DNA of 64,000 nt from Marinomonas spartinae (GTDB lineage: Bacteria; Pseudomonadota; Gammaproteobacteria; Pseudomonadales; Marinomonadaceae): positions 40,986 to 104,985 of the forward strand of contig NZ_JAEMUI010000019.1 of the NCBI RefSeq assembly GCF_016461715.1, given 5' to 3'. The notes beneath the pieces were generated by a model. It was not told where the DNA came from and did not search any database. It worked only from the letters and a program-made list of their open reading frames with translations. Each line of letters opens with the position of its first letter. Position 1 is the first letter of the stretch. Both the position numbers and the translations under genes were made by a program. Of the stretch, positions 18,787 through 27,244 are shown in pieces.

Positions 18787-19089
18787 ATGGCAGTCACTCA
18801 GTTATTGATCCACGCACCAACTGTGGATGCTTTGAAGCGAGCGCAGAACAACGCTCGTAATTTGCTTAAATTAGAACCGGATGCTCAAGTTGAAATCGTC
18901 GTAAATGGCCCTGCTATGTCATTGGCTGTCACCTTGAATGACGAAGATATTCTAAGTCGATTGGTGCTTTGTCGTAATAGCTTGCGAGCTCAGGGACTGA
19001 CTGCCCAACCTCAGGTTAAGGAAGTGGATGCTGCCGTTCAGTACCTAGCACAACAGCAGTTAAAAGGTTGGTCTTACATCCGCGCCTAA
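18787..19089 (+). CDS. DsrE-like small protein
   Basis: A 100-residue protein (ATG at 18787, AAGGA 7 nt upstream; a GTG one codon earlier is possible). The segment AQVEIVVNGPAMSLAV and the overall length fit the DsrE/DsrF-like family, whose members carry or sense sulfur. One cysteine (LVLCRNSL, about residue 60) is present in a region that could be the active loop. It follows the transporter by about 35 bases and is probably in the same operon, which suggests handling of sulfur released from the imported compound; this is inference. Confidence 0.7.
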   Translation: MAVTQLLIHAPTVDALKRAQNNARNLLKLEPDAQVEIVVNGPAMSLAVTLNDEDILSRLVLCRNSLRAQGLTAQPQVKEVDAAVQYLAQQQLKGWSYIRA

Positions 19090-19199
19090 ATGTTTTACTG
19101 TTCCTTATGAATACCTAGGTAATACACTGTGAAGAGGGATCGATAAAAACGACGTATTTTTAGAGGCATGTTCTAAAGGTTAAATTTAGGTAAGAGTCT

Positions 19200-19703
19200 A
19201 TGGTACTACGTTTGTTATCTGAAGCCGATGTACATCGCTTGTTGTCCTTTGAAATAGACAATAAGCGATGGTTTGAATCCTATATAGATCCGAGATCCGC
19301 AGCGTTTTATAGCGTCGATGGTTTGAGGGAGCATATTGCTGAATACCTCTCCTTGTATCAAAGCCAAGAGATGCTCCCTATGCTGATAGTGGATGATTGC
19401 GGTGAGATCGTAGGGCGGCTTAACCTTAGGGACATTGACATGTTGGATCGATCTGCTTATTTAGGCTATCGCATAGGAGAGGCCTTTATTAATCGAGGGC
19501 TTGCAAAACAAGCTGTAAAAGAGTTGATCGCACAAATCGCCTACTTGAATCTAAAAACCTTAATAGCCTATGTCTCTGCTGATAATATCGCTTCGCAGAA
19601 AGTCCTACAGCACAACGGCTTTTTACCAATAAAGACCCATGAAGATTATGCGGTGATCAAAGGGGCTTTTGTGGATTGTATCGAATTTCACCGTAGTCTG
19701 TGA
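19200..19703 (+). CDS. GNAT-family N-acetyltransferase, RimJ/RimL type
   Basis: 167 residues with the acetyl-CoA loop region YRIGEAFINRGLAKQAVKELI and the C-terminal VSADNIASQKVLQHNGFLP typical of RimJ/RimL-like acetyltransferases that modify protein N-termini or small amines. It stands alone. Start ATG at 19200 follows AGGTAAGAG, a weak ribosome binding site. Confidence 0.85.
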   Translation: MVLRLLSEADVHRLLSFEIDNKRWFESYIDPRSAAFYSVDGLREHIAEYLSLYQSQEMLPMLIVDDCGEIVGRLNLRDIDMLDRSAYLGYRIGEAFINRGLAKQAVKELIAQIAYLNLKTLIAYVSADNIASQKVLQHNGFLPIKTHEDYAVIKGAFVDCIEFHRSL

Positions 19704-19825
19704 CAAGACAGTGTACTGATAGTAATAAGCTGGTGGTTCTTAAGATGAAGTGGTTTTTTTATTGATGTTCAAAATATCCGGTGGTGAATGGTGTGTTATT
19801 CGCCACGGTGAGTAACATGTAGTGA

Positions 19826-19863
19826 TCGAATCAAGGGCATGAGGATGAATGCCCTTGATTCGA
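19826..19863. terminator. Perfect hairpin between convergent genes
   Basis: Arms of 15 bases (TCGAATCAAGGGCAT and its exact complement) around an 8-base loop between the acetyltransferase (+) and pcaD (-). Only a short A/T run flanks it, so it may act as a bidirectional terminator or an mRNA 3' end stabiliser. Confidence 0.6.
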
Positions 19864-19871
19864 CAAAAATA

Positions 19872-20642
19872 TCATTTATGAATAAAGTTTTTAAGCAGAG
19901 CTAAAAATTGAACAGGAGATTCTACCGATGGTACATGGCCAATCTTCTCTATTATTTCTAGCTTGTTAACCTGAAGTAACGAAGCAAGTGTTTCCATCAG
20001 CTCCGGTGTGGTGGCGACGTCTTTTTCACCACAGATTAACTGTACCGGAAGTGATGTTGGCCCTAGTTCATCGGTGAGATCCATATTGCCAAGCCATGCA
20101 CAAAGTTCGCCATAGCTAAAATCATCTACCTTGGCGAGTTGTTCCTGCCAGTAACTTGCTAACGTCGGGTCGGTCTGCACGCTGTTTTCACTAAACCAGC
20201 GTAACACTAAGGTTGCCGCCATACTCTCCAGTCCCTGAGCCATGACATCTTTTTGGCGAGTTAGCCACGCCTCTTTGCTGCCAATTTTTGCCCCCGTGTT
20301 GGTTAAGGTGGCACTTAATAAACGCTCAGGGTATTGGGCCACGAGTTGTTGGCCAATCATGCCGCCAATGGAGGTTCCCACATAGTGAAATTGTTTAATA
20401 CCAAGTTCATCACATTTTTCAATCAATGGGTTGATCAAGGCATTTGCTGTTAACGGGCAAGCGCTGGGGTCAAGGGGGGCGCTTAGCCCATGACCCGGAA
20501 GATCCCAGCGAACGACTCGAAATTGTTTCAATAACTCTGGGACAACATCATCCCAAACTCGACTGTTCATGCCCAAAGGGTGACCAAGCACGATAGTGGG
20601 CTTATTACTGTCGCCTTCAAGTGTAAAAAATAGCTTCTTCAT
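19872..20642 (-). CDS. pcaD: 3-oxoadipate enol-lactonase
   Basis: Hydrolyses 3-oxoadipate enol-lactone to 3-oxoadipate. Alpha/beta-hydrolase fold, 256 residues, with oxyanion region LGHPLGMNSRVWDD, nucleophile GTSIGG, acid CGEKDVATTPE and histidine KIGHVPSVESP. The start at 20642 shares one base with the pcaF stop (TAATG), indicating coupling; a longer upstream frame overlaps pcaF and lacks family similarity. Last gene of pcaI-pcaJ-pcaF-pcaD. Confidence 0.95.
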   Translation of the reverse strand: MKKLFFTLEGDSNKPTIVLGHPLGMNSRVWDDVVPELLKQFRVVRWDLPGHGLSAPLDPSACPLTANALINPLIEKCDELGIKQFHYVGTSIGGMIGQQLVAQYPERLLSATLTNTGAKIGSKEAWLTRQKDVMAQGLESMAATLVLRWFSENSVQTDPTLASYWQEQLAKVDDFSYGELCAWLGNMDLTDELGPTSLPVQLICGEKDVATTPELMETLASLLQVNKLEIIEKIGHVPSVESPVQFLALLKNFIHK

Positions 20643-21853
20643 TAAATATCGCTCCGTTCGATCAGCATAGCAATGCCTTGTCCGACGCCAATACACATGG
20701 TGCACATTGCATAGCGTCCACCCGTGCGTTTTAACTGCATAGCGGCAGATTGTAATAGACGAACACCTGACATGCCTAATGGATGCCCGAGGGCAATCGC
20801 GCCACCATTTGGGTTAATGCGTTCGTCTTCTGGTGAAAGTCCCAGTTCTTGTATGCAAGCTAACCCCTGTACGGCAAAAGCTTCATTTAATTCGATCACA
20901 TCCATATCGTCGAGAGAAAGGCCTGTACGTTTTAGTAATTTTTGTACGGCGGGAACTGGTCCCATGCCCATTACACTTGGTTCAACTCCTGCCGTTGCCA
21001 TACCGATGATTTTAGCGAGAGGCTCTAGTTTATGGCTTTCGACCGCCGCTTTACTCGCAATCAACATAGCAGCGGCACCGTCGTTTATACCGGATGCATT
21101 GCCTGCTGTCACTGAGCCATTTTCCCGAAACGGTGCTCTCAGTTTTGCTAAATCTTCTAGTGTGGTATTAGGACGTAAATGTTCGTCTTGATCGACGACT
21201 ATTGGATTGCCACGTTTTGGCTGGATCGTAATAGGGGCGATTTCTTCAGCAAAGCGGCCTTCTTCCTGTGCTGCTTTGGCTTTTTGTTGAGAGCGTAAAG
21301 CGAATGCATCTTGCTGTTCGCGAGCTATCTTGTAGCGTTCAGCAATATTCTCTGCCGTTTCTGGCATGGATTCCGTGCCATACATGGACTTTAAGACGGG
21401 ATTAATAAAACGCCAGCCCATGGTGGTGTCTTCTAATTTTTGTTGTCTATCGAAGGCGGCACTGGGTTTACCCATAACAAACGGCGCACGAGACATGGAT
21501 TCAACACCACCGGCTAACATCAATTCTGCTTCACCCGCTTGTATGGCTCGGAATGCGGCGCCAACAGCGTCCATCCCTGATCCACATAAGCGGTTTATAG
21601 TCGTCGCAGATACGCTGTAGGGCATACCAGATAAGAGGGTTGCCATGCGTGCCACGTTACGATTGTCTTCACCTGATTGATTGGCGCAGCCAAAAATAGC
21701 GTCATCGATGGTAGCTGGATCAAGGTCTGGGGCATCTTTGAGTACTGCTTGAATGACTTGCGCTAGCATGTCGTCTGGACGAACAGCCGCAAGAGATCCG
21801 GCGTAACGGCCAATGGCTGAGCGTTTAGGATGACAGATGTAAACAGAACTCAT
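20642..21853 (-). CDS. pcaF: 3-oxoadipyl-CoA thiolase
   Basis: Splits 3-oxoadipyl-CoA to succinyl-CoA and acetyl-CoA. 403 residues with acyl-enzyme cysteine in INRLCGSGMDAVG, histidine in GGAIALGHPLGMSG and second catalytic cysteine in AMCTMCIGVGQG. The start ATG overlaps the pcaJ stop by 3 bases. Confidence 0.96.
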   Translation of the reverse strand: MSSVYICHPKRSAIGRYAGSLAAVRPDDMLAQVIQAVLKDAPDLDPATIDDAIFGCANQSGEDNRNVARMATLLSGMPYSVSATTINRLCGSGMDAVGAAFRAIQAGEAELMLAGGVESMSRAPFVMGKPSAAFDRQQKLEDTTMGWRFINPVLKSMYGTESMPETAENIAERYKIAREQQDAFALRSQQKAKAAQEEGRFAEEIAPITIQPKRGNPIVVDQDEHLRPNTTLEDLAKLRAPFRENGSVTAGNASGINDGAAAMLIASKAAVESHKLEPLAKIIGMATAGVEPSVMGMGPVPAVQKLLKRTGLSLDDMDVIELNEAFAVQGLACIQELGLSPEDERINPNGGAIALGHPLGMSGVRLLQSAAMQLKRTGGRYAMCTMCIGVGQGIAMLIERSDI

Positions 21854-22683
21854 TTTGCCTCCTGTGCACTGTGTGCTTTTTCTGTTCGGGCTTTTAATTC
21901 GCGTAATACTTGCAGCTCTTTTTCGTTTGGTGCTGGTGTGGTCTCAAGGGCGTCGGCAAATTTAATTTCCCATCCTGTCGCTTCAATAACGTCTTGTTTT
22001 GTTGTACCAGGGTGTAAGCTGGTGACAATCAGTTCCTTGGTTGTTGGGTCGGGTTTTAAAATACATAAATCCGTAATCACCACACTTGGTCCACGACCAA
22101 TAGTCGGTAAGTTATCGCGGCCTTTACCATCACGACCAAAACCTATCGTGGTGATGAAGTCTACGTCTTTTACAAAGGTACGTTTTGAGTGTTTAACGGT
22201 AATGAAGACTTCTTTGGCGTTGGTGGATATTTCAGGGGCGCCACCACCACCCGGCAAACGAACTTTTGGATTGGCATAACTGTGTGCGCCGTTTTTGCCG
22301 CTTTCAGGATGATTGTCTGCAATGACCGTGGTATTCAAATTAGCAAAACGGTCTATTTGCGCGGTGCCTAAAAAGCCAACATCGATGTGTCCACCTTGTA
22401 GCCAATAACGGAACATTTCTGGCACAGAGACGGTGGTGAGAGCGGATTCGCACAGTTCTCCATCGCCAATGGACAAAGGCAACACATCCGGTTTGGTTTG
22501 TAAGGTGCCTGATTCGTAGATCAAGGTCACATCAGGTGCATGAGTCAAACGTGCTACGTTGGCGGCTTCGCTAGGTAAACCAATTCCGACAAAGCAAGTC
22601 ATGTCATTGCTTAAAGCGCGTGCCGCTGTGATGGTCATCATTTCAGAAGAAGTGTATTGAGTGGTATCTTGATGCGTTGTCAT
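21850..22683 (-). CDS. pcaJ: 3-oxoadipate CoA-transferase, subunit B
   Basis: Beta subunit of the succinyl-CoA:3-oxoadipate CoA-transferase. The start is ATG 22683 (MTTHQDTTQYTSSEMM), one base after the pcaI stop; an upstream open frame overlaps pcaI and is not family-like. The catalytic glutamate lies in LIYESGTL, with GGGGAPEISTNAKEVFI in the middle. 277 residues. Confidence 0.95.
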   Translation of the reverse strand: MTTHQDTTQYTSSEMMTITAARALSNDMTCFVGIGLPSEAANVARLTHAPDVTLIYESGTLQTKPDVLPLSIGDGELCESALTTVSVPEMFRYWLQGGHIDVGFLGTAQIDRFANLNTTVIADNHPESGKNGAHSYANPKVRLPGGGGAPEISTNAKEVFITVKHSKRTFVKDVDFITTIGFGRDGKGRDNLPTIGRGPSVVITDLCILKPDPTTKELIVTSLHPGTTKQDVIEATGWEIKFADALETTPAPNEKELQVLRELKARTEKAHSAQEAK

Positions 22684-22684
22684 A

Positions 22685-23500
22685 TTAAACGTCTCCTTGG
22701 CCAAACACATGGGATTCCAACCATTGGTTGAAGCTGTCTCTATCGCGACTGATGTGATCCCATTGTTTGTAATAATTGTTGTCTCTGTCGTAATAGCCGA
22801 GCGTATAAGAGGGTTTTGCGCCTTCCGGTGCGACGGCAATTGCGTCAATTGTCCAGGCTGGTAAAACGCAGGCATTTGGTGTGACATCTAAGTCATCGAC
22901 AATTTCTTCTACTGTGACAATGCTTCGTTTGGCAGACAGCACAACTTCTTTCTGCACACCAATAATCCCCTCGATAAGCACATTGCCTGCGCGGTCTGCT
23001 CTTTGAGCATGAATAATGCCCACATCGGGTCTAATGGCAGGAATGGCAGCCAACTGCTCGCCTGTAAAAGGGCAGGTTATGGTGGCTATCTCTTTATTGA
23101 CGAGGGGTAACTCACTGCCCACATAACCACGAAACACCGCCAGCGGTAGGCCAGCAGCCCCGGCTTCATAGGCATTTGCCATAGCAGCATGGCTATGCTC
23201 AACCGTTTCTAGCTTGCAAGGGTAATCATGTTCTATCGCATCACGAACGCGGTGAAGGGAGCCAACACCAGGGTTTCCACCCCAAGAGAAGGTCAATTTC
23301 CGAACGCAACCAGCACCCACTAATTGGTCATAAATTAGATCGGGAGTCATACGAATTAGAGATAGGTTGCGTCTTTTCTGACGGATGATTTCATGCCCTG
23401 CCGCGAAAGGGATGAGGTGAGTAAACCCTTCAAGCGAAATGGTGTCACCATCTTTTACATAGGTCGCGACAGCGTCTTTCAGTGTCATAAACTTAGTCAT
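22685..23500 (-). CDS. pcaI: 3-oxoadipate CoA-transferase, subunit A
   Basis: Alpha subunit of the CoA-transferase, 271 residues, with the N-terminal EGFTHLIPFAAGHEIIRQ and TFSWGGNPGVGSL segments of the family. Promoter-proximal gene of the operon; AGGATACATT gives its ribosome binding site and a PcaR-type operator lies 11-44 bases upstream of the start codon. Confidence 0.95.
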   Translation of the reverse strand: MTKFMTLKDAVATYVKDGDTISLEGFTHLIPFAAGHEIIRQKRRNLSLIRMTPDLIYDQLVGAGCVRKLTFSWGGNPGVGSLHRVRDAIEHDYPCKLETVEHSHAAMANAYEAGAAGLPLAVFRGYVGSELPLVNKEIATITCPFTGEQLAAIPAIRPDVGIIHAQRADRAGNVLIEGIIGVQKEVVLSAKRSIVTVEEIVDDLDVTPNACVLPAWTIDAIAVAPEGAKPSYTLGYYDRDNNYYKQWDHISRDRDSFNQWLESHVFGQGDV

Positions 23501-23510
23501 AATGTATCCT

Positions 23511-23544
23511 GTTCGTTATGCGAATTTAAGTTTGCAATACGAAC
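23511..23544. promoter_or_regulatory. PcaR-type operator upstream of pcaI
   Basis: GTTCGTTATGCGAA and TTTGCAATACGAAC form an inverted pair separated by a few bases. The same half-sites recur at 27071-27117. Such repeats are the known target form of PcaR/PcaU IclR-type regulators, and the pcaR-like gene lies just downstream. Confidence 0.6.
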
Positions 23545-23670
23545 AAGATAAATCAATCCAAGATTAGTGGTCAAGTTAAAATTTTGTATTTGTCTTTTTT
23601 CTCTTGATTTAGATAAAAAATACGATGAAAAGTCTCTTCCCTCTAGCGAGCCCGTAACGAATCATAAATA

Positions 23671-24486
23671 ATGGCGGGATTATTAATGGCTATGAGTAAA
23701 CAGGGTATGAGTGAGGAAAAACTGTCACCGGATCATCGTGATTATGTCGGGGCATTGGCATCAGGATTGGATGTCATTATGGCATTTGATCCGCAGCATA
23801 AAGAGATGACGCTGTCCGAAGTGGCTGAGCAAACTGGTATGGATAGAGCCAAAGCCCGACGTTTTTTACTGACTTTGCATGCCCTTGGGTACATTAAGCG
23901 AGAAGGGCGGAAGTTCACGTTAACGCCCAAAGTGTTAGCACTAAGTTATGCTTATAACGTCAGTAACGACCATCTCAATGTGGTTGAGCATTATCTACAC
24001 GACATTACCGCGCGACTGGGTGAATCTTCATCTTTAGCTGTGTTGGATCAACAAGACATCATGTATGTGGTGCGTTCGCCAGCAGCCCACCGTTTGATGT
24101 CGATAACATTAAGTGCTGGGACACGGTTGCCTGCGGCTTATACCTCTATGGGGCGTATGTTGGTTGCAACGTTACCACTTGAAGAGCAAAAAGACTGGCT
24201 CAACAATGTGTCTCTTCACGCCTATACCCCACATAGCATTGTCGATAAGTCTGCTTTTGAGCAAATGCTTGTTCAGATCGGCGAACAAAACTATTGTGTA
24301 GTGGATCAAGAATTGGATCTTGGCTTACGCTCTTTAGCGGTGGCTGCGTTCACTTTCGATGGCGCGTTGCTGGGGGCCATTAATCTGAGTACCAATGCAT
24401 CGCGGGTAAGTCATCAAACCCTGATAGAAGAATACTTACCTGTGTTGCAGGAGGCAGCAGAACAGATTCGCCTGCATACAAAATAA
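23671..24486 (+). CDS. pcaR: IclR-family regulator of the 3-oxoadipate pathway (PcaR/PcaU type)
   Basis: 271 residues: N-terminal winged helix (MTLSEVAEQTGMDRAKARRFLLTLHALGY) and IclR effector domain (LSAGTRLPAAYTSMGRMLVA, GLRSLAVAAFTFDGALLGAINLS). Divergent from pcaIJFD with the operator between them. PcaR proteins respond to 3-oxoadipate (family knowledge). The start is uncertain: ATG at 23671, 23686, 23692 or 23707 are all in frame, none with a strong ribosome binding site. Confidence 0.9.
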   Translation: MAGLLMAMSKQGMSEEKLSPDHRDYVGALASGLDVIMAFDPQHKEMTLSEVAEQTGMDRAKARRFLLTLHALGYIKREGRKFTLTPKVLALSYAYNVSNDHLNVVEHYLHDITARLGESSSLAVLDQQDIMYVVRSPAAHRLMSITLSAGTRLPAAYTSMGRMLVATLPLEEQKDWLNNVSLHAYTPHSIVDKSAFEQMLVQIGEQNYCVVDQELDLGLRSLAVAAFTFDGALLGAINLSTNASRVSHQTLIEEYLPVLQEAAEQIRLHTK

Positions 24487-24504
24487 CCTTGCCATAATCA
24501 ATGG

Positions 24505-25410
24505 TTATAAGCCGCTCTGACGATTCTCAACCAAGTTTTTGAGAATTTTAACGGCCAATGTTGTAATAGAATCCATGGGTTCTTTTCGACGGCTAAATAT
24601 AACTGGACAGGTGATGGACTTATCTTGTAAAGGAATGAACACCACATCATCTCGTCCAAAATGTCTTACTTGTTCAGACACCAGAGTAAAGCCCATTTCG
24701 GAAGCCACTAAACCTAGTGCCGTTTGGAGGTCATTGACTTGTTGAGTCACTTTTGTGGTTAGCCCTCGGCTGGTAAACAATGAAGTACAAATATCCGCGA
24801 AGGTAGGCGTAGTGGCTCTGTTTGCTGGATACAAAATCATCGGCATCTTCGCCAGCTCTTCCAGCGTCGGTTCCCCTTTTTTTAGCAGAGGGTGACCAAC
24901 ATGCAATGCCACCAATAAGGGTTCTTGGAATAAGATAGTTTGCTCTACTTGCTCGTCGGGAATGATTAAACGACCAAAACCAATATCAATTTTACCTGTC
25001 TTTAAGGCCTCGATTTGTTCACCAGTTTTTAAATCATGCATCAAAATATTCGCGTTGGTCTGTTGACGCAAGTCCCTAACGAGGGAGGGTAATTGACCAT
25101 AAAACACGGATGGAACAAAACCAATGCTGAAAACGGCCTTTTGTTCTTCTGCTATTCTACAAGTATTTTCAATGACCATATCAGCCTTTGCTAGCAGCTG
25201 CTTTGCTTGTTCCCAGAAGTATTCTCCTGCGGGCGTCAGTGTTAACCCTCGAGAGTGACGATCAAAAAGTTTTGCTCCCACATCGTCTTCCAATTGCTTT
25301 ATCTGCCTTGTTAATGGCGGTTGAGCAATAAAGAGTTTTTCTGCCGCGCGAGTGAGGTTTTTCTCTTCTGCCACCGCACAAAAATAACGCAGATGTCTTA
25401 GTTCCATCAT
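24505..25410 (-). CDS. catR: LysR-family regulator, CatM/BenM/CatR type
   Basis: 301 residues starting MMELRHLRYFCAVAEEKNLT with helix-turn-helix AAEKLFIAQPPLTRQIKQLE as in CatM/BenM/CatR, followed by the periplasmic-binding-protein-like effector domain (PSVFYGQLPSLVRDLRQ). These proteins activate cat genes in response to cis,cis-muconate. A perfect ATAC-N7-GTAT site lies before catB at 27149, supporting the assignment. It converges with pcaR. Confidence 0.88.
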   Translation of the reverse strand: MMELRHLRYFCAVAEEKNLTRAAEKLFIAQPPLTRQIKQLEDDVGAKLFDRHSRGLTLTPAGEYFWEQAKQLLAKADMVIENTCRIAEEQKAVFSIGFVPSVFYGQLPSLVRDLRQQTNANILMHDLKTGEQIEALKTGKIDIGFGRLIIPDEQVEQTILFQEPLLVALHVGHPLLKKGEPTLEELAKMPMILYPANRATTPTFADICTSLFTSRGLTTKVTQQVNDLQTALGLVASEMGFTLVSEQVRHFGRDDVVFIPLQDKSITCPVIFSRRKEPMDSITTLAVKILKNLVENRQSGL

Positions 25411-25591
25411 ACCTCCAAAGTATTACTAACAACTTAATTTATATTGGTAGAAAGCAACTTACTGTACATCATTTGATTCAGCAAATAATAACGATAAAAA
25501 CAGGTAACTCGTAATGCAGAAAACGTTAATCGGGAGGTGGATGGTAAGTTGTGTTATGCCGATATCAAATAAAGTGCTGATTAGTAACCTG

Positions 25592-25615
25592 AAGCGCCTA
25601 TTTTGAAAGGCGCTT
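25592..25615. terminator. Hairpin downstream of the AtoE-like gene
   Basis: AAGCGCC/GGCGCTT with a 10-base loop, A/T on the outside. It lies between the transporter (-) and the catR promoter region; 25411-25633 holds nothing else identifiable. Confidence 0.4.
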
Positions 25616-25633
25616 TTCTATTGCTAACAATAT

Positions 25634-26938
25634 TTACATGATCAGCATAAAGGTTGTGGCAATCGCAACGCCTGATATCCCTAGCCAAATGACTAAATAT
25701 CCCATGATGTCTCGTGCAGAAAGCCCTGCTACGCCTAACAAAGGTAATGCCCAAAATGGTTGAATTTGATTTGTCCAGCCATCTCCCCATGTAAATGCCA
25801 TTATTGTCTGTGCTGGGTCTGCCCCCAACTCATAGGCGGCTTGCATCATAATGGGACCTTGAATCGCCCATTGGCCACCACCAGATGGAATAAAGAAGTT
25901 AACAATGCCCGCACATAAAAAGGTAAGCAGTGGAAAGGTTTTGACCGTCGCGATTGAGATAATGGCATTAGAAAAAATAGTAACCAATCCAGCTTTGGTC
26001 ATCATGCCAGCTATGCCTGCATAGAGTGGGAATTGTACAATGATGCCTCGTCCCGCTTTTACCGCTGATTCAGTAGCATTCAGGTAAGAGACTGAGTTCC
26101 TATGAAGCAGGAGCCCTAGTGAGAGAAAGATTAAAATCATGCTGTTTAAGTTGATGCTAAAGCTACCGTTTAGGATCTTGGCGATTAAATAACTTGCCGC
26201 TAGTAACCCTAAAAATAAAGTAGGTAGTCGGCTGTGTTCGATCCAATCAGAAAAGCACATTTTTCCCTGAAACTCCTTCGTTTCAATACGATCATCCTCT
26301 TTATCTTCCAATAGAACGATGTCTTTTGGTTGTTTTTGTAGCATGAAAAAGGCAATTAATAGCACTAAAAGTCCGATAGTCAGCGCGATATTCCAGCCAG
26401 AATAAAGTGTTTGCGAGACAGGTATAATCCCGATGGATTTCTCCATGAAGTTTCCAGGTGTTGCAATCACTAAAGGAATGGAAGAGGAGGGGCCACGTAC
26501 TAGCTCGCCACCATAAGCAGCGGCGACAATGAGAGGAAAGTGTACCTTTACGCTGCGCCCCATGGCCCTTGCCAAAATCGCTCCAGCTACCATACCAAAG
26601 CCCCAGTTTAGATAATAACAAACGAAACTAACCAGAATGGTAAGGGCTAAAGCTTGTTTAGGCGTACTAGCCTGTTTTGCAAGAGTATTTAAGGCATTTT
26701 TTACGATGGGTGTCATTGCTAGAACATAGCCAGTCAACAAGACTAAAACCATTTGCATACCGAAAGTAAATAATTTGGAGAAGCCATCACCCCAGTAACC
26801 GACCATTGCCATAGGACTTTGGCCTGCAATAGCAATACCTAATAGAAAGGTGATGGCTGTTAGTACCACTGCGAGTACAAAAGCACTTGGTAAGAAGCGC
26901 TGCACAATACGTACGGAAAAATTGGTTATTGCTTCCAT
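25634..26938 (-). CDS. AtoE-family short-chain (oxo)acid transporter
   Basis: 434 residues with about 11 hydrophobic segments; family-like sequence includes YYLNWGFGMVAGAILAR, FIPSGGGQWAIQGPIMMQAA and GDGWTNQIQPFWALPLLG, the last near the C-terminus as in AtoE short-chain fatty acid permeases. ATG 26938 is preferred to a TTG 12 codons upstream. The promoter region carries three PcaR-type repeats (27071-27117), so an acid of the 3-oxoadipate pathway is the most likely substrate (inference). Confidence 0.85.
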   Translation of the reverse strand: MEAITNFSVRIVQRFLPSAFVLAVVLTAITFLLGIAIAGQSPMAMVGYWGDGFSKLFTFGMQMVLVLLTGYVLAMTPIVKNALNTLAKQASTPKQALALTILVSFVCYYLNWGFGMVAGAILARAMGRSVKVHFPLIVAAAYGGELVRGPSSSIPLVIATPGNFMEKSIGIIPVSQTLYSGWNIALTIGLLVLLIAFFMLQKQPKDIVLLEDKEDDRIETKEFQGKMCFSDWIEHSRLPTLFLGLLAASYLIAKILNGSFSINLNSMILIFLSLGLLLHRNSVSYLNATESAVKAGRGIIVQFPLYAGIAGMMTKAGLVTIFSNAIISIATVKTFPLLTFLCAGIVNFFIPSGGGQWAIQGPIMMQAAYELGADPAQTIMAFTWGDGWTNQIQPFWALPLLGVAGLSARDIMGYLVIWLGISGVAIATTFMLIM

Positions 26939-27070
26939 AATGAGGTCTCTTATTTTTATTAGATCACTGTTCAATAGCGATTAGTTGTATTGTCTGCTGT
27001 ACAAATCATTATTGAGCAATGAATGGTTAATGTTATTTTATGGTTGAATTTGAAATGTCGTATAGAGAAA

Positions 27071-27117
27071 GTTCGCAATGCGAATCATAGTTTGCATTGC
27101 GAATATGGTTTGCGAAT
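27071..27117. promoter_or_regulatory. PcaR-type operator with three repeats
   Basis: GTTCGCAATGCGAA (27071-27084), TTTGCATTGCGAA (27091-27103) and a third partial repeat TTTGCGAATG (27110-27119). The first two are near-palindromes and match the pcaI operator; three repeats are also described for PcaU in Acinetobacter. It lies about 133 bases before the AtoE-like gene and before catB on the other side. Confidence 0.6.
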
Positions 27118-27148
27118 GTACACAGTCTGTCAAGAGAGTTGTTGAGCG

Positions 27149-27163
27149 ATACCTAAAAAGTAT
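27149..27163 (+). promoter_or_regulatory. CatM/BenM-type operator
   Basis: ATAC-CTAAAAA-GTAT, an exact match to the ATAC-N7-GTAT consensus of CatM and BenM, 81 bases before the catB start. Confidence 0.7.
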
Positions 27164-27244
27164 CTCTAGGAACTAAATTGATATTTGTTCTCTGTTTCGG
27201 GTGAGTCTAGTGTAGGAAAAAACAATAAACGGATGCACCTTAGC

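Noticed and set aside
22684..22887. An N-terminal extension of pcaJ into pcaI
   Set aside because: The extra residues are out-of-frame pcaI sequence, and the ATG at 22683 gives a family-like start one base after the pcaI stop.
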